DNA of 64,000 nucleotides. Source: Ligula intestinalis (Eukaryota > Platyhelminthes > Cestoda > Diphyllobothriidea > Diphyllobothriidae). The DNA is taken from contig JAYGXS010000003.1 of NCBI GenBank assembly GCA_036362985.1, positions 34,619,275-34,683,274 on the forward strand, read 5' to 3'. The notes under the pieces were generated by a model. The model saw only the letters and a program-made list of their open reading frames with translations. It did not search any database and was not told the origin of the DNA. Made by a program: the position numbers and the translations under genes. This document shows, in pieces, positions 12,401 to 27,400 of this stretch; position 1 is the stretch's first letter, and the number at the start of each line of letters is the position of its first letter.

Positions 12401-15400
12401 GAAAAGACGAACACGTTTAAACTTGTACCCCCTCCCCATATAAATGTTCTGGCCCGACGGGAATTTATCTACGTAAGCTTGCCAACTACTCTTCCGAACT
12501 ACAAAAGCGACAGGTTGTTTTTATTGAGCACGTGTGTAGAACACAGGCTATTCAGTACGCAGATAGTGATTCGGTCTCACAATAGCAAGAATAAAATCCA
12601 GCTGCATGTACATTCAGGTCACTGGTAAAACAGTTCAATCGAGCGTTCATAAAAATAGGCAACAGACAAACACTAGGGACCATGATGCTGTGCCAGGCTG
12701 ACTGCTATGCTGAACGAGAACAGCGAGTAAACCTACCGGCTGCTCTTTCTAGGAAGCACTTGCACACAAGGAATTAAGTCAACCTCACCGACAAGGCATA
12801 TGACACTTCAACTCCCTAAACTGCAACGCCCTAAATTCCACACTACTGATAAGCACAGCACTCTGCCAATCACTCAAACCGCAAACCTCGAATCGCTCTC
12901 TCAACGAGCATAAACAGAAAGAGAAAGAAAGCGTTTGGGATAAAAGTCAAGCGGTAGGCGCGGGAAAGGTGCAAAGAGTAAACACGTACATTTTGAATCT
13001 CTCCGACGGCGGTGTTTGCGAAGTGGATGACGGATTCAATGCGGTGACGCAGTCGCAGATCGCAGAGGTTTTGGAACAGGTGGCAGACTTCTAGTTTCAC
13101 CGATTCGGGCAACGGCAGATCAAGCAGACTTCCGATAATTTTTGCTTCGAAAAAGAAGAGTGTGTGTGTAAGCCAGTGAAAACGAAGGTACGAGTAATGG
13201 TACAGATTGCGGAAGTAACAAGTGATAGGCGCACAGATTCTTTTTGCTTAAAAGGACTGTCTTCAGCTAGAGCACCGTATGCGCCTGTCATACTTGGGAT
13301 GTAAGAAGCGGTTCACGGTTATCACACGCAAGCCTTTCTTATATAAAAGTTCACAAAAATAATCAAAAGCTAGAGTCCTGAATAAGCACATTAACCGACG
13401 CTTATCAGGGTGTGAAAAACCATGTTAACAGGGTGAGCGACCGGTGTCCTACTCACTTCGCCAATTTTGAGCCAATGGGAAGGCTTTCGGATTTAGAAGA
13501 CAGAGGACAGTAGATAAGTCGTTCGCGTCCAAGGAACCCATGACGAGGAGATGATTTACAATTCGTAAAAGTGGCCTGTACAACAAGAAAGAACAATAGA
13601 AATGAGAATTAGACCTTAAGAGCATTATAAGCGTCCTCGAATAAAGCAGCCCAATAATAATGTGCGAACGCCAGTGGTAACTATTTTCTTTATTTGACAA
13701 GCACTTATATGTAGAAATAAAAAACTAAACGGACACACAAAAAGAAGCTATATATTTTTCGTCTATCCATACAAGATCTTCCGGGAGTATTGTGAAAGCA
13801 TATATACCAGGGTGAAAAGGATTACGGACTATTTTAGGCCCAGAATTCCAGTTATGGAGTGTTTAATCGACGAATTAAAGAAGTTTCCTTTAAAAACAGC
13901 AAAGCTTGTCAACCGCCGTAAAGTAACCAGTGTTATGGAAAGGATAGAGAATCGTTGAAACCATAAGACAAGACAAAATGCGTTGAATGGGTAGAGTGTG
14001 GGTGGGAAGGTGGATGATGGCTGATGTTTCCTACACATGGTGTCTATAGGTAGAATGTCTTTCTTTACTTTAAAAATGGGAAAATGTATCACGTAAAAAG
14101 TATGCCCTGAGGTCAATTTCTGCTAAAAATAGGAATGCAGTAGGTTTGGGTGCAAGGAATAAAAAAAGTAGTTGAGCTCCTTTGAAACTGAATTCAACTG
14201 CTGAAGTCGGCACCGGTAATGCTGCACGCGAAAACTAAATTAGTTCAAAAGGAATGTTTCAATTGAGTCTGCAGTAAGTTGAGGCGCAATCGATAACGTA
14301 CAGAAGGGCATGCTCGAAGCTGCCTCCGAAGGGATCCCTAACATGTCCACCAGTATTGACGATGTCTATGAGGACGTCCAGGGTCTGTTTCTTGAGAATA
14401 TCCACAGGGAAGGGTGGACAATCAGCGAGCTTGAGCAGACCACCGGGACCAGCGGCGGCTATAGCATTGGCCAGAGCAGATGCCTCCTGGGCAGGCTCAG
14501 AAGAAGAAGGTGGAATGACAAAGTTGCCCGAACCAGTCCCGTCCGCGCCAGGGCTGCAAAAGTGAGGAAGGCATGAGCATGCCTCAGAGTTTTCCAAGTA
14601 AGAGCCCGTCAAACTTACAAGGCTGCAAGTGGAATCAAAAAAGCACACCAGAATATTAGGCCCTGCCTGTTAGCCGGTCCCCAGGGTATGCAGAACGAAA
14701 GGACCGTGCTGCACCATGAAGAACAAGTCATATTTCCCAGACGTGGGCGCGCACTGATCTCCCAAACTGGTTCAGATGCCTATCATCAAACCAGGTTTCA
14801 CTGGCCATCTAAGGCAAAAACATAGAATTTAAAAATGATGTGCCCAATGAATGAACGGATGCATCCGTCTCTGAAACCAAGAATTATGAGAAACTATTTC
14901 TGCATAACGTCACCCTACGCGATTGCTGTCCGACGAAGCGCGTTCCACTGCGCCTGTCGGACAACGGGTTGGGGGAAGGGGCTTTGATTAACTCACACCG
15001 GTTACATTTAATGAGGGCCACCAACTCCAACACAAGTCACGTCAATTCAGACTGTCACAAACTCAGCTAGGCTTCTCCCAACAAGAAAAAAATAACCTGT
15101 GGCATCTAAATTCGCCGGACACGTGTAATAGACGTGGACAACAAGTAGGCAACTTGTCAGTGTACGGGCTTTTCACTTTGATAAATATGACCAGATTAAA
15201 TGCCCCATAAAGAGTTTAAAGTAGCGAATGGATGGGCTAACTCTATTTTCCTCTGGTTTAATGTCCTTTTGTTTTTTTATCTGCATAGACCAGCGTATTT
15301 GTGACGATTTCACTTCCACATCAGACATCTAATGGGCTCGGATGGTAGCCTGATCACGGGAGGGGGGAAGTGAGTGAAGTCCATAGCTCAGCGCTTTTTC

Positions 15401-18400
15401 CTCGCTATAGGGATAGGGGTAAAATAAGGATAGGTACGCCTTAGAGTCTAGCGCAAGACCACCCGTAGTGAGGAGGGGTCCGTATTCTCGTTTCCACCCC
15501 CTGAGTTGATCTATACTGACTGCTTCTAATCCCCCCTTTTCCCTACCTTCCACTTGTGCAAAAAGCTGAATGTTAAGGGATTTCTATTATTACCCGCATG
15601 TTCTTTTACAGCGTTAAATGGGAATATTTGGCAATCCGAGAATCTGAAAAGAAGCAATGTTTACGTTGATGTTGGTTAACGCGGCGCAAGTTAGGCCGCG
15701 GCCGTTGACTTGTCAGCATAGAGACCATCTGCGACAACTTTATCCAGCGCGAAGTATCCTATTCAAAAATTGGCCGTTAAAGCCTGAGCTTTGCGCCGCG
15801 TCACACTAGAGCGACGAAGCAGAAACATTGGTAATTGTCAGGCGCCCCCCTTCCCCCCCCCACTTATCTCAGCTCCCAATAGGACAAAAGAAAACCCCCT
15901 GCCCTCTGAATTCTCTCCACTCCCCCCCCCCCCTACTTACCATTTATTGGATGTTTACGCATTTGTTACACTACCCTCCCCCCTTATATTACTGCAAAGG
16001 CCTGGCGATGAATAAACAACCGAGAACCTACGTTCACCTAAGTCGACTTCTTAAATGTGTTTATGGGTATTATTGCTGAACTAAAAATATATATTTTTTA
16101 GAAATTGCTTGCAATCGCAACCGTAATAAACTAAGTGTACAGAAACAGTACTGCATGCCATGCCTGAAAATTTTGAGATAGCCAAATAAATAGGGAAGCA
16201 AAGTTGAAGTTTTGCGTCTTAACTGACGAGAGCTTCTGAGACGTAAGTACTGCAGTCCTCGTAATTGATGGCGGTCATCGGTGAGCAAGCGCAAATTGTA
16301 ACATATAGGCCGTAATATCATAAAGTCATCAATTTCCAAAAAACGGAATTATTTTGCCCTTTGAGTGGTGAAAGTAGTTTGAGAAAGCGCGCATTAAAAG
16401 GGTTTTCAGTAACTACCTGCCCATGTGAGGGTATGCTACAAACCGGGGGTTTTATACAGGAAGGCATATTGCTAATTATCGTTTAAGGAAGATATAAACC
16501 CATGACGCCATGTACTTACTATGTCGTATAGTTATTATTCATCGTTCATTTGAGCCTTACATATAACAACCTGGCACACACTTACAACATCCGCGTAGTC
16601 CAAAGTGATCAGCAAAATATACTAAAGTTTCTGTCGATTGTCACGTTTTCGGAAAGCTCAGGTTCTTTTTTAAGGGACGTCGTTATAAAATCATACCTGT
16701 TTAAGCTTCAGGCCTTCCTATTGAATACTACTTTCAACGGACTGTGTCGTATTCTGTTACAGGCTACAGCTAGCCTCCAATATCTCAGCAAGGGGAGGCT
16801 AAACTAATGAATGGATTCATTGACAAACTGCAAAGGCTGGGATGTCGAGCCTATTAATAGTCATACTGACCGGCGGTCACTTGTCAGCGTCAGCACAGAC
16901 TTTCCTAATTTCCCGAAATAGTCGCACTGAAACCTGACAAATCACTCACATTAACAGATGCGGATCCGTGACCAGTTCTGGACGAATGCTGCGATGCTCA
17001 TTGACGGCCGGCACGTAATCCGGATCCCAACCGGTTATGGCCTCAAGCAGTTTGCTGCGCGACTTCTTAGTCTCCAGTTGGTCCTTATCCAGTGGTACGA
17101 TGAACTCGCGACCGGTCACCTTCTTCAACTTCATGTGACTCTCCAGATGCATGGCCAACAACAGTTCAATGAACTGAGAACGCAGAGATCCCGAAAGGTC
17201 TGCAAAGATATTTTGCGATGAAGTTAAGAAAAGGTTTGCAAACAAAAACACACAGGGAGAAAAAGGTAATAAAGTATGGGACCTATCTGATGCAAACTGC
17301 CGAAATTTAGGAAAAACTGCTAAGCATTCGCAAACCGACATTGGGGCTTGTACCGAAAATTGAAAACATTAATGAACAACCCAGCCAAATTTATAACTTT
17401 TAGGAAACATATAAGTACTAATATATTGTTTAGAAATACCGACATTGAAAAAATTCAAATTCTGAAAACGTGAGAAGTTGCTCCAATTTTGACAAATAAA
17501 TGCAAATATAATTGTCAGATAAAACCGTACAAATACTAACTTGCGCATAATAAAAGGACTACCTTTTCGTCAAAGTTATTTATAGATGTTTCTGATATTG
17601 GATTACGATCTGTTTCATGTTTTCCTTGAAAGCCCCACGAATATTTTATGATTTCCCGTCTTTTAAAACTTTTTTTCATGAATTGGGAATATGTTCGATT
17701 TGATCAACAGAACCTTCAAAACACGTCTTAAAAGAATTAACAGAAAAATTGCATTTTCTATATCAGTTCTTATACTAAGTTACCACTTTAAAGAAGCACT
17801 TTAATTAAGTATTGAGTGGATGAATATCTACATAAGTTACCAAGATAACGTCAGAGTAAAATGGATAACTCTGACAGGTTTTTGATTTTCCAGCTTATTT
17901 TTACGATCTTTTATAGCAAAACGCACAAAAAGAAATAGGTTTTGTGCTGTGTTATTAAAGATCATAAGACATTTCTTGGATTTCCAGCAACCTCCGAGTT
18001 TGCCGAAATCCTGCCCAATTTCCTTCAGTATGAACACGCAGACTGAACACGCAGGTATCTTTACTAAAAGGCTAACTGGGCATCAAATCCACTCAACGGC
18101 TCAAAATAATAATATTAAATGGATGCTAAACTCCCGACTTAAATTTGGATCATGCCTTTCTATGAGTTCGGTCACTTACTCACAGGCTGGTTCACAAACA
18201 CAAAAAATCAATAATCGAGGTATTTTTGACAACACTTTTCCAGTTAAAATCGGTCAGTACAGTTTCCGGTAATAGTTGTGATTATGGTGAATTGAACACG
18301 GGAAAAAGACTTGGTTGTGCTTATTTTAATCTGACAGACTTCGTTTTGAACGAGGCAAAGATCACGAGACTAGCAGTCTAGCAATCTTGTTCAAATTTCT

Positions 18401-21400
18401 TCCGGGAAAACATTGTTTCAGTTTTCTGAAAATATTTCATTTTCCCTCCACCGTAACCCCTTTTTAGATTCACAAATATCACCGCCTTGCTAATTCAGTT
18501 GCTAAAAAAACACGATAGCCTTGAGTCAACTCACGTTTCGAAGTAACTACGTGCAGAAGTTGGTCTTTGTCCACATGTGTAGTTAGTCGCTGGGCTATAT
18601 TGTGGTTGCCGTGGCAACAAATCGCTCGGTACAGCGCCAGCGTCTCGGCATGGAATCTGAAAAGGAAAGAGAGTCCTCTCAATACTCATGCAAAATGGTG
18701 CTTTTTTTTGGGGGGGGGGGGTAAACTCAAGGATAAGACCATCTCCCTCACGCACACATGACAAGGGCAAGAACTTGCCTCAAAAGGTCCGGTTGTTCCT
18801 CCAGCTCGAAAATGGAGAAGCACCGATTTGTTTCGGGACACTGAGCTACCAATTTACTCGCAGTATTCTCCAGCAGCATACTCCAACCGCGTTGGTCACT
18901 CATCTTCATGCAGTAGACTTTAGCATGTTCCGACGGGACTGGTGCCCAGTGAACGCGCTACACGAAGAAGTTGAAAAGGTAGCGTCAGCGAGCATGAGGC
19001 CTTATCAATGAGGGCATTTACAGTTAGGCGTCCAAGTTAAGAAATGTCTAAAATACTGCTCCAAATATTACCGGACCTAGAGAATCCAGCTATTAGGAGA
19101 TTGGTAAGATGTGAATGGAAACAAGTAGGACAAGGATTGTAGGATAAGGGACACCTACTTCGAGAGTTTGCACTGTGAGTCTGTGAGGCAACGACATGTT
19201 CACCCTGCGCGGAGGCCGTACCATGCCGGCTGGCAGGGGCAAGTGATACCGGCTTCGTCTACCGAGTTCGAACTGGAGGCAGTCCCTGGCGGTTGGACGG
19301 ACGTAGGCAGCGGCAAATAGGTGGGTGGATGGTTCAACCTGAAGCAATGCATTTAGAATAGGATCCCAAAGAAAGCATTTCAATAACTTTCATTAAAAGA
19401 GGATGCACACACTGCCCCGCAGCACAACGACAGAAGCACAGGGTTTATAGACTGCGGTAGATTTGCCGCTCTCTCGTACCCACTGCCCTCATCGATAATG
19501 TACTTAAGTTAACGCAAGTAAATTGAAATGACTATATCACTTCAGGTAGCTCATCGTGAGGAAGTTAATTAAACACGATTTCCACCTGAATTAATGTATT
19601 AAACAGAACTGGTACACATAAAAATACCCCCGTAGATGTTGTTTACATAGACGTTAAAAAAGCCTTCGATAGTGTCCCTCACCAACGGGTACTCTACGAG
19701 GTTGGCGAATCCAGGATAAGGGGCAGTTTACTAAATTGGGTAGTAGATTTTCTCATAGGCCGATCGCATTCCGTGTGCATCGGAAACGCAAAATCCTCTT
19801 CCGTGCCAGTTGCGAGTGGAGTGCCTCAGGGCTCCGTTCTTGGGCCACTATTGTTCCTAATCTACGTCAACAATTGTAGGCATGGACTGGTCAGTAATGG
19901 AGTCTTGTTTGCAGATGATATTAAGCTATGGCAATCCATCAGAAACACTTATGATGAACAAACTCTGTAAGAAGGACTTGAACGCCTAGGTGAATGGTCC
20001 AAAAAATGGTTAATGCGGTTTAACTCTTAGAAGTGTGCCACATTGCGACTCAAGACGAAGAAAGTGAGCGCGACGGATGACTCACACAACTACGTACTCG
20101 ATAGAAGGCGCCTGTGGAACGTCAATGAACAAAAAGATCTGGGTATGGCTATTGTGCCATCCCTGAAGCCGTCTTTACAGTGTGCTAGGGCTGCCAAGAG
20201 GGCGAACAGTGTTCTGTTTGCCATTAAGCGAAATTTTGTTGACATAGACTTTGATTTCCTGCGAGTATTTGGATTCTGCCAGAAAATTGCAGTGAAAAGG
20301 CTTGGAAGTTTGAGCTTAAGTTCTGGTTCCTTTGACTGAAGTATGCGATAAGTGTACGCGCAAACAGTCGACCAACACAGTTGAGATACCATTTAAATTA
20401 GGCTACGCGTAAGTAAGACAAAGACGTTTCGGGAGTCAGAGGACGCAAATCTTGAGTGGAGAACTGACCTGGTACCGGATACCCGTTTCGCGGTCGTTCA
20501 GTTTGAAGCCCAGAGTGCCAGTTGCAATGTCAACCCAACAGGTGATGGCCAAGCCCTGACTCATGCGTTTCCCCACGTCATCTGCGGTGGCGATTCGTTG
20601 GAGTAACTCACCGGCATTGACCAAAAACGACGAACGTTCCGCCACTGCAGTCTGTATAAAAGTGGAAATGGTATACACAATTTACCATTCACGCTTTCTT
20701 TGCAGGACGGAGCGCCTCGTTTCACAAAAGATGTAGCAACAAGGAAATAGCAGCAGGGCTACCAGTCTTTAGGGCTGTCTGTCACTTTAAATGGGAAGAT
20801 GCTCACCTTTTCTTGATAAAGTGAGTAAAAAATTGCATTTACTCGGTCTTAGGACAAAATACTTAATCCGTTAACATGGCTAGTTAAATACATACAGTAG
20901 TTTATTCTCAATTTCAGTAGTGTGGGACAGTATGAAAGCACTGAAACTGAGCACCTGAAAAACTATGAGATCAGAAAAGAACAGCTTCCCAGCGCCCTCA
21001 TTCTCTAGGTATTGCATTATTAGATAGGTAATAGGTCAGACTACTTCAGGCCTATATTTGTCAAAAGGAGCTTGGAATACCATCATCCGAAAATGCACAA
21101 TCTATATTGTTTTAAACAAAACCTTAGCAACCTAAAAATGGAATCAGAGAACTGCTGATTCGCCGGCAGGAGGATCTTCCGCTTTTATTCGATAATTATT
21201 GTGCACAAACATTGCTATTGATATCCGGTAACAAACAGAATAGCTCACTCAATTGCTGCTTCCGTATCGTATGCTTGCGCATCATCTTCACCGACTCTGA
21301 AGCTTTCGTTTGAGCCAAGACGTCAAACGATGTTTTTATGAGTTAGCTTACCTCACGCAATTTGTGTTTGATATATTGATGGACTATAAAGTATAAACAG

Positions 21401-24400
21401 CAACGGAAACTTGCCTTCAAAGAAAGATCCTGTTCCAGCAGACAGACAGCAACCTGTCTAACTTCAGCCAGTTCTAGCTTGTCTTCTCGGGGTTTTTCGG
21501 TGTCCTCAAACGTTTGGCCTTCCTTTGTACCATTTTCGGCTGTTTTATCGGTTGGTGTGTCCACACTCACTACAGGTGTTGTATTGTTGTTATTGCCCTG
21601 CTCTGAGTCCGCTGCCTGGGAAGTATTAAAGTCCGGATCCACGTAGAAGGGAGCAACACCGTGTTTCCAGGCGGGCTTCGAAGTCTTCACGTTGCTCAGC
21701 ACCCATCCAACATTAACAAGACCGGGATTTTGACCGGGTGGAATGAGGACAGTGTAAGCATACTCATCAATCAAGTCAGCTATGGCATTGTCCTGGGCGA
21801 TTATGTGTGGCTAAAAGAAACGAAAATAATCCATGATAACTGCTCGACAGCAGGGATTTTCGACATCCACCTGCAGCCACGCTAACAACAGAAGCTACTT
21901 TGTAACCAAAAAAGGCTGGAAGATCTCGGATCAACTTTGCGGCTGGTTTTCGAGGAAGATTAACAATCACTACAGTTGCCTAAACAAACATTTTGATGTG
22001 CAACCTAAGGGAGTAATACAGGTTCGTTGGGTCACAGAAGTTACTTACTCTCACCAAACATGGGCTGACTATGAGCACTCAAGTTGACACTTTAACCTCA
22101 CCGTAGTACATAAAATGGCGATTCATTAAAGTAGTCATTCTCTGACAAAATACATGTAGTGACTACCCTGAATTCTTACTCCTATGGGTGTCCTATGAGG
22201 TACAGCAACAAGTGAAACCGGTATATATAAACTGTATTGTTGAACCTGAGTAGGGTATAACACACCTACCAGCGACTTTTAAACTCGAAGACACATAGTT
22301 CCTTTTAAATAGCAAGTATGGGCCTACACAAAAGCCGCAAGACAAAGCGCTTGGGAAAGTTGTGTGCTAACAAGCTTGCTGCATAAAGCCGTAGGATACA
22401 CAAAGGCACAAGGGGCGCAGTGCGATAGGGTATTATGCGCTGACGAGAGGGGTCTATCTTAGACGCGCATAAGGTTAAGGCGCCAGCGGGCTGGAATTGG
22501 ACAAGAACTGCAAGTTTAGCCAGTCTTAAGCCATTTCTTCGTTATGCTAAATATAACCTGCTTTCAAACTATTACAGTGTGTAAAGGCGTAACTTGATGA
22601 CTGTGCGTTTCTTCCTTATGACAACTTCCATTGTTCTAGGGTCCGAAAAAATGCAATCTAATATGTGTGAGATGGGACCGCAACACATACGCGCCATCCG
22701 CAGCTTAAGGAGAGGAATGTCAGGTCGGCTAAAATGCTCCCTTTTAACCTCTGTCACCTTCACGTGGCCCTACTCGAGGCGCCTGTTGCAACGCTAATCC
22801 CTTCGCGAGCACTTGCGCACGCCCCTGTGTTATTCCGGTTGGCGATCAATCACAACCATCCAAACCGGCAAATCACCCTCAAGGCCGACGCAGGCATCCG
22901 CTCACTGAAGGCGCTGTGTCGAATTCCCCGGCTCCTCAGGCTCGGAATGCCGCTCTCGCGGCTCCGATTGCTTATTTCTATCAACCTCTTCTCCAATTGT
23001 TCTGTACAGCTCACAAGAGCCTCCCAACTGGTGTCCCAACTATTGTCTTCGTATTTGAGATTGGGTCTGTAGGTCATAATGACTTAGGTCTTCCTGTGGC
23101 TTTAGCAGCCGCGACAGGCTTGTCCTTGTTATGTTGTCGGATAGTGGTGATTATGTGAAGGGAGCAAAGTAGGTACAGTAGTCGCCGGTTATTAAGCCCA
23201 CGGTTAATAGGTCCAGCCGCGTATTAAGCCCAAATCAGCTTGGCACGGAATTTTACATAGCAAAATCCGCCGGCTAATAAGCCCAGTCGCCGGCTACAAA
23301 GCCCAGTTTACCAACAGGATAGAGTGAGATTCTCATCTCTTTGCGTGCGCAACGCGGTCTACAGGTGTCAGATTTCGCAAAATTCGACGATTTCTGGTGT
23401 CTGGAGAAGGACATCAAAGAGCACTTGCGAGTGAAGTTTCCTCCAAAACAACTGACACTAGACCACTTTTTTAAACGCGTCGCAAATCATTTTTTTGCTT
23501 TTGTTATTACGTAAAGTACAGACAAGCAGCATTCTTTTCTTGTACATAACCAAGCTCTACACATAATACAGTACGTATGTAATGTATAGTGCCTACCCTG
23601 CGTTTGCTAATCAAGAACTAGAACTCTCCGGTTATTGCGCCCGCCACTTATTAAGCCCAATTTGGTCAGGGCCCGAGGTGGGATTAATAGCCGGCGACTA
23701 CTGTATTGTACAAAACAGGGACAAGGGAGATCCGGCATTAATGGTGACTTTGCGATAAGTTCCAGGCAAATTGGGGTTCCGAGGGAGACTAAGATTACTG
23801 TCGAGGTTTGGATTAGGGCTAGCGTTAGGGTTAGGACTAAAAATAGGTGTCCTTTCTGAAATTTAGCGCATGACTATCTATTTTACTAAGAGGGGAGACG
23901 TGCTCATATGTATCTGTCTTGACGAGGGAACCATACAATAATTGCCGCCCTACACAAATATCGATAATTAGAGTAGGTAATGCAATTAAGGAAAGGTGAT
24001 CATGAAACTATAGATAACCAGCCTGTAGTATATCGAACGTTGTGTGTCTTCCAAGTTAATGAACTAGTACCAAAAATTTCTTTTTGCTCACACATAATGT
24101 GTTTTACGCACAAAATACTTGTACACTGCGCAAACAGACGCATATTCAGACAGTGATCTATACTAATAACCGTAGGGAACCACATCTGTACATTCTTTCG
24201 TGCTTTTCTCGTAAAGACCACTAATCTTAAAGAGACAGGTTTGAGGAAACAACAGCCACAAGCTGCAAACTTGATTTTTCCGTCCACGTAAATCAAGCGG
24301 GGCAAGATATGAATAAGCATAACACAGTAGTTTAGTTTTAAAAGTCCTGAGTTGTGAGAGCCTGCAATAAACCCCAGACTGGCACTTCACGGAGTTATTT

Positions 24401-27400
24401 TAAACATTATTTCAGCTGTACTGTTTGATTTGCTCCATTGTTTGCGTGAGCATGTATTTTGTGCTTAAGCAAGTAAATTTTACCTAACCGAGAAGAATTA
24501 GTGTATTTTTGCTATTCCTGTTTTGTTTAAGGAACTTACTATTCCTATCTAACATAATCCTACTTTGACTACTTCTGTGTTGTTTTACTTTACCCGACTA
24601 CCGTTCATTATTAATTTTGGGATTCGGTTGGTGCATTTCGGTCGTTTTCCGATTAAGTAGGAATTTTCGAGGCTTACGACAATTACTCCGAAATTCAAAT
24701 CACGCTTAAATTGCACCTATATTCTCACGCGATGGTTCACCCATCAAATGCAATGAGTGACGTACTAAATTCCAGACTAGCTAGTCACCGCAGACACAAG
24801 TCGTCAGAGGTCCTTAAGCTGTGCGCATGGCAGTCTCAGTTGAGAGATTTCCCATCTGACTGACTGTCAAATATGTGGTTTATGTGGTTCATGCGGTGTA
24901 TTCGGGTGTGTTTATCAGTTTCCGACAACATTGTATTCAGAAAATCCGCAAAAATGCATTACTTTCATCAACAACCCGCTCATTTTACTTGCTCGCTCGA
25001 TTGCCCTGTCGAAGGTCTTATACTGGCGCAAGGACCTGAAGCAATACAATATCGACACAAATGCAAGTTTGGAAGGTACGGCAGCCTGCCTTTAAAAGGA
25101 GAAAAGAGAAGGGGATAGAGAACAAACCAATGTCAAGTCGTAGTCATCGCCTCCGTTGCCCGCCTGGGCGTCAGGACCGTTGGAAGCAGAGCCCCCCGGA
25201 TGACCAGAGAGCAGACTGCCCGCACCGCCAGTTTCCACCTTCCTGCCCAGGCTGCTCCCGATTCCGCTACCACTGGGCGTTCCGCTCAAAAGACTCACTG
25301 ATCCAGGACCTGCAAAAAATCGAGGTTAAGTGTGCCAGTCTTGAAGGCGGGTGACCCCGAACTGAACATGAGATTAAACTCTCATACTACCAGTGAATAC
25401 AAATAAGCAGTACCTTGTACATGAAGGGTCTGAGAAGGTATTTATTTACTTAAAGAAGGACAAAATCCTCAGGGAAACTAACCTCCGAAGGCAGTAGAGA
25501 CTTCGGGGCTGGCATCTCTTGACCGCACCTTCTTGAAAGGATTGGCTAGGCGGTTCTTTTTCCCTCGGCGATCACGCACTTCCAATGTGGAAGAAGCCAT
25601 ATCCTAGGTGTAGAGAAGAAACAATTAGGGTGTATTTGACAGTAGGCAGATAACAGGGGCTAAAAAGCTTTTGATTAGGAATACCTGAGCAAGGAGGGCC
25701 AGGTTGGTCGGATCACCAGGTATCCCCATAGGGGAATGCGGGTAAACCTCGGGTTCAAACTGGTGCCTCAAATTGTCCAGATTGGCGTGACGTTCTTGTT
25801 GCGTTCTAATGTAGAGAGCCAGAAGTTAAACACACAGAGTCAGTCACTCTAAAGTAGTCTTGTAAAGGCGTAATTTCCGGGGTTTAATCATTCAAAAAAA
25901 TAAACTGACGGAACATAAAAGCCATATTCCTGTACAAACAGGAACCATGAAAATCGTTGCTTCGTACTGGGTTCCTCCTACTCAACCATATGATTTCTTC
26001 TCCCTTCAGGCATGTGCCCGCTTTTCCATAATCTGCACAAAATTAACTATGTAAAGAACAGCCTTTCGTAAAACGGATCTGTCATAGTATTATTCAAAAG
26101 TTATACTTATCTAAAGGCTTAAAATTAGTGTTATTCTTCGAAGGACTCCGTAAAGAAAGTTATGCGCTTAAGCGTTCTCTGTGTAACTTACCTCGACGGC
26201 AACTTTTCAGGAAAATACCTGACACTCCGTTCATTTTAACGTTTGATTTACGATTTTACTACAAACTGTGTGGTAGTAAACAGACGTTATTGAAAACGGG
26301 TTTCTGCACTTGCTTTCTAGTGGGCCATCCCACTTGCCATTTTTAATCGGTCACTTTTCAAACCAACTTCTATGTGTTGGTAGCAATGTGTAGGACTATT
26401 GGTCAAGTCGCATAGAGTGTAAGCCCGATTTCCGATGGCCTGCCAACTTCACTATTTTATTACTGCCGAACTGCAAACTAAAACTGCCAACCCGTCTTTT
26501 GACCAAGTCCCTTAATTTAATCTATTTTTATCTTTTAACTTGGCTTTCTATCATTAGCAAAAGTAACTTTTTGTTGATTATAGTAGAAATAGGTAGCAGA
26601 CCCAGATCATTTGGTCTTACGCTCCTATCTACCACTTTACTAAAGACCACAATTCGACGTAGGTAGGTCAATGGCTCAACATATAATCGAAAAATGACAA
26701 TTATTTGTGGAAAAACATGCAATTTTAGGCATAATTATTTCCATTTTTACCAATTCAAGACTAGCCTAAGGCTTAAGCCTCCGCTATCTGTGAGAGTCCA
26801 ATCTTATTTGCCGCAACTCCTCATAGTTATTAGGGAGGTTTTAGTTTAGTTGAATAATTCTATTGGTCAGCCTATAAAAAACTCGGCAGGATTCGAACCC
26901 ACGACAATTTGGGCATTCAGCGTAATGCACCAGAATTGACGAGTTTCATGCGTTGCAGTAGGCTGGCGTGAGTAACCCGACCCAGGTGTGACTAAACTCG
27001 CGACTCCCAGGGAGGCCTTGTAGCTTCCGTGGCTAGAGGGATGGCTGTACTAACGTTTGGGGTACTAAGCCTACCAAGGTTTGCACAAAGCCGAATCAGC
27101 ACCGCAAGAGAAGAAGCAGATTAAACCGGAAGAACTGTAAACTTACCGAGTTGTGAATGTGCTTCTGCATTTGATACCCAAACTCAGGCGCAGGTACTCC
27201 ACCGGGTGCAGGCCCGTAGGACTTGGTGCCTTGGCCAATATGTTTATCGTTGGCGGACTTAGAGGAGTGGAGGAAAAACGGAAATTGAGTGAGAACCATA
27301 ATTACACCGTAAAGTGCTACATTATATAATTTTACTAAGGTTTGGTCCGTTACAGACCGATAGAAGCGGAATAAAGCCTAAGACAGCGGTTGTTTAGTGC

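Larger units (their letters stand above)
21811..25127 (-). other. RyR intron of 3.3 kb (exons 29 to 30)
   Basis: Contains a complete TA-flanked MITE (23176-23703) and a short telomere-like array (23800-23845). The stretch 22660-23150 is richer in G+C and open in several frames but shows no recognised protein. Confidence 0.8.

Noticed and set aside
18773..18777. GT donor GTTCTT for exon 33
   Set aside because: Leaves phase 0 and shifts the frame of exon 34, which is strongly conserved.
22734..23072. Overlapping open frames on both strands of a G+C-richer block
   Set aside because: No family motif on either strand and no splice signals that fit RyR phases.
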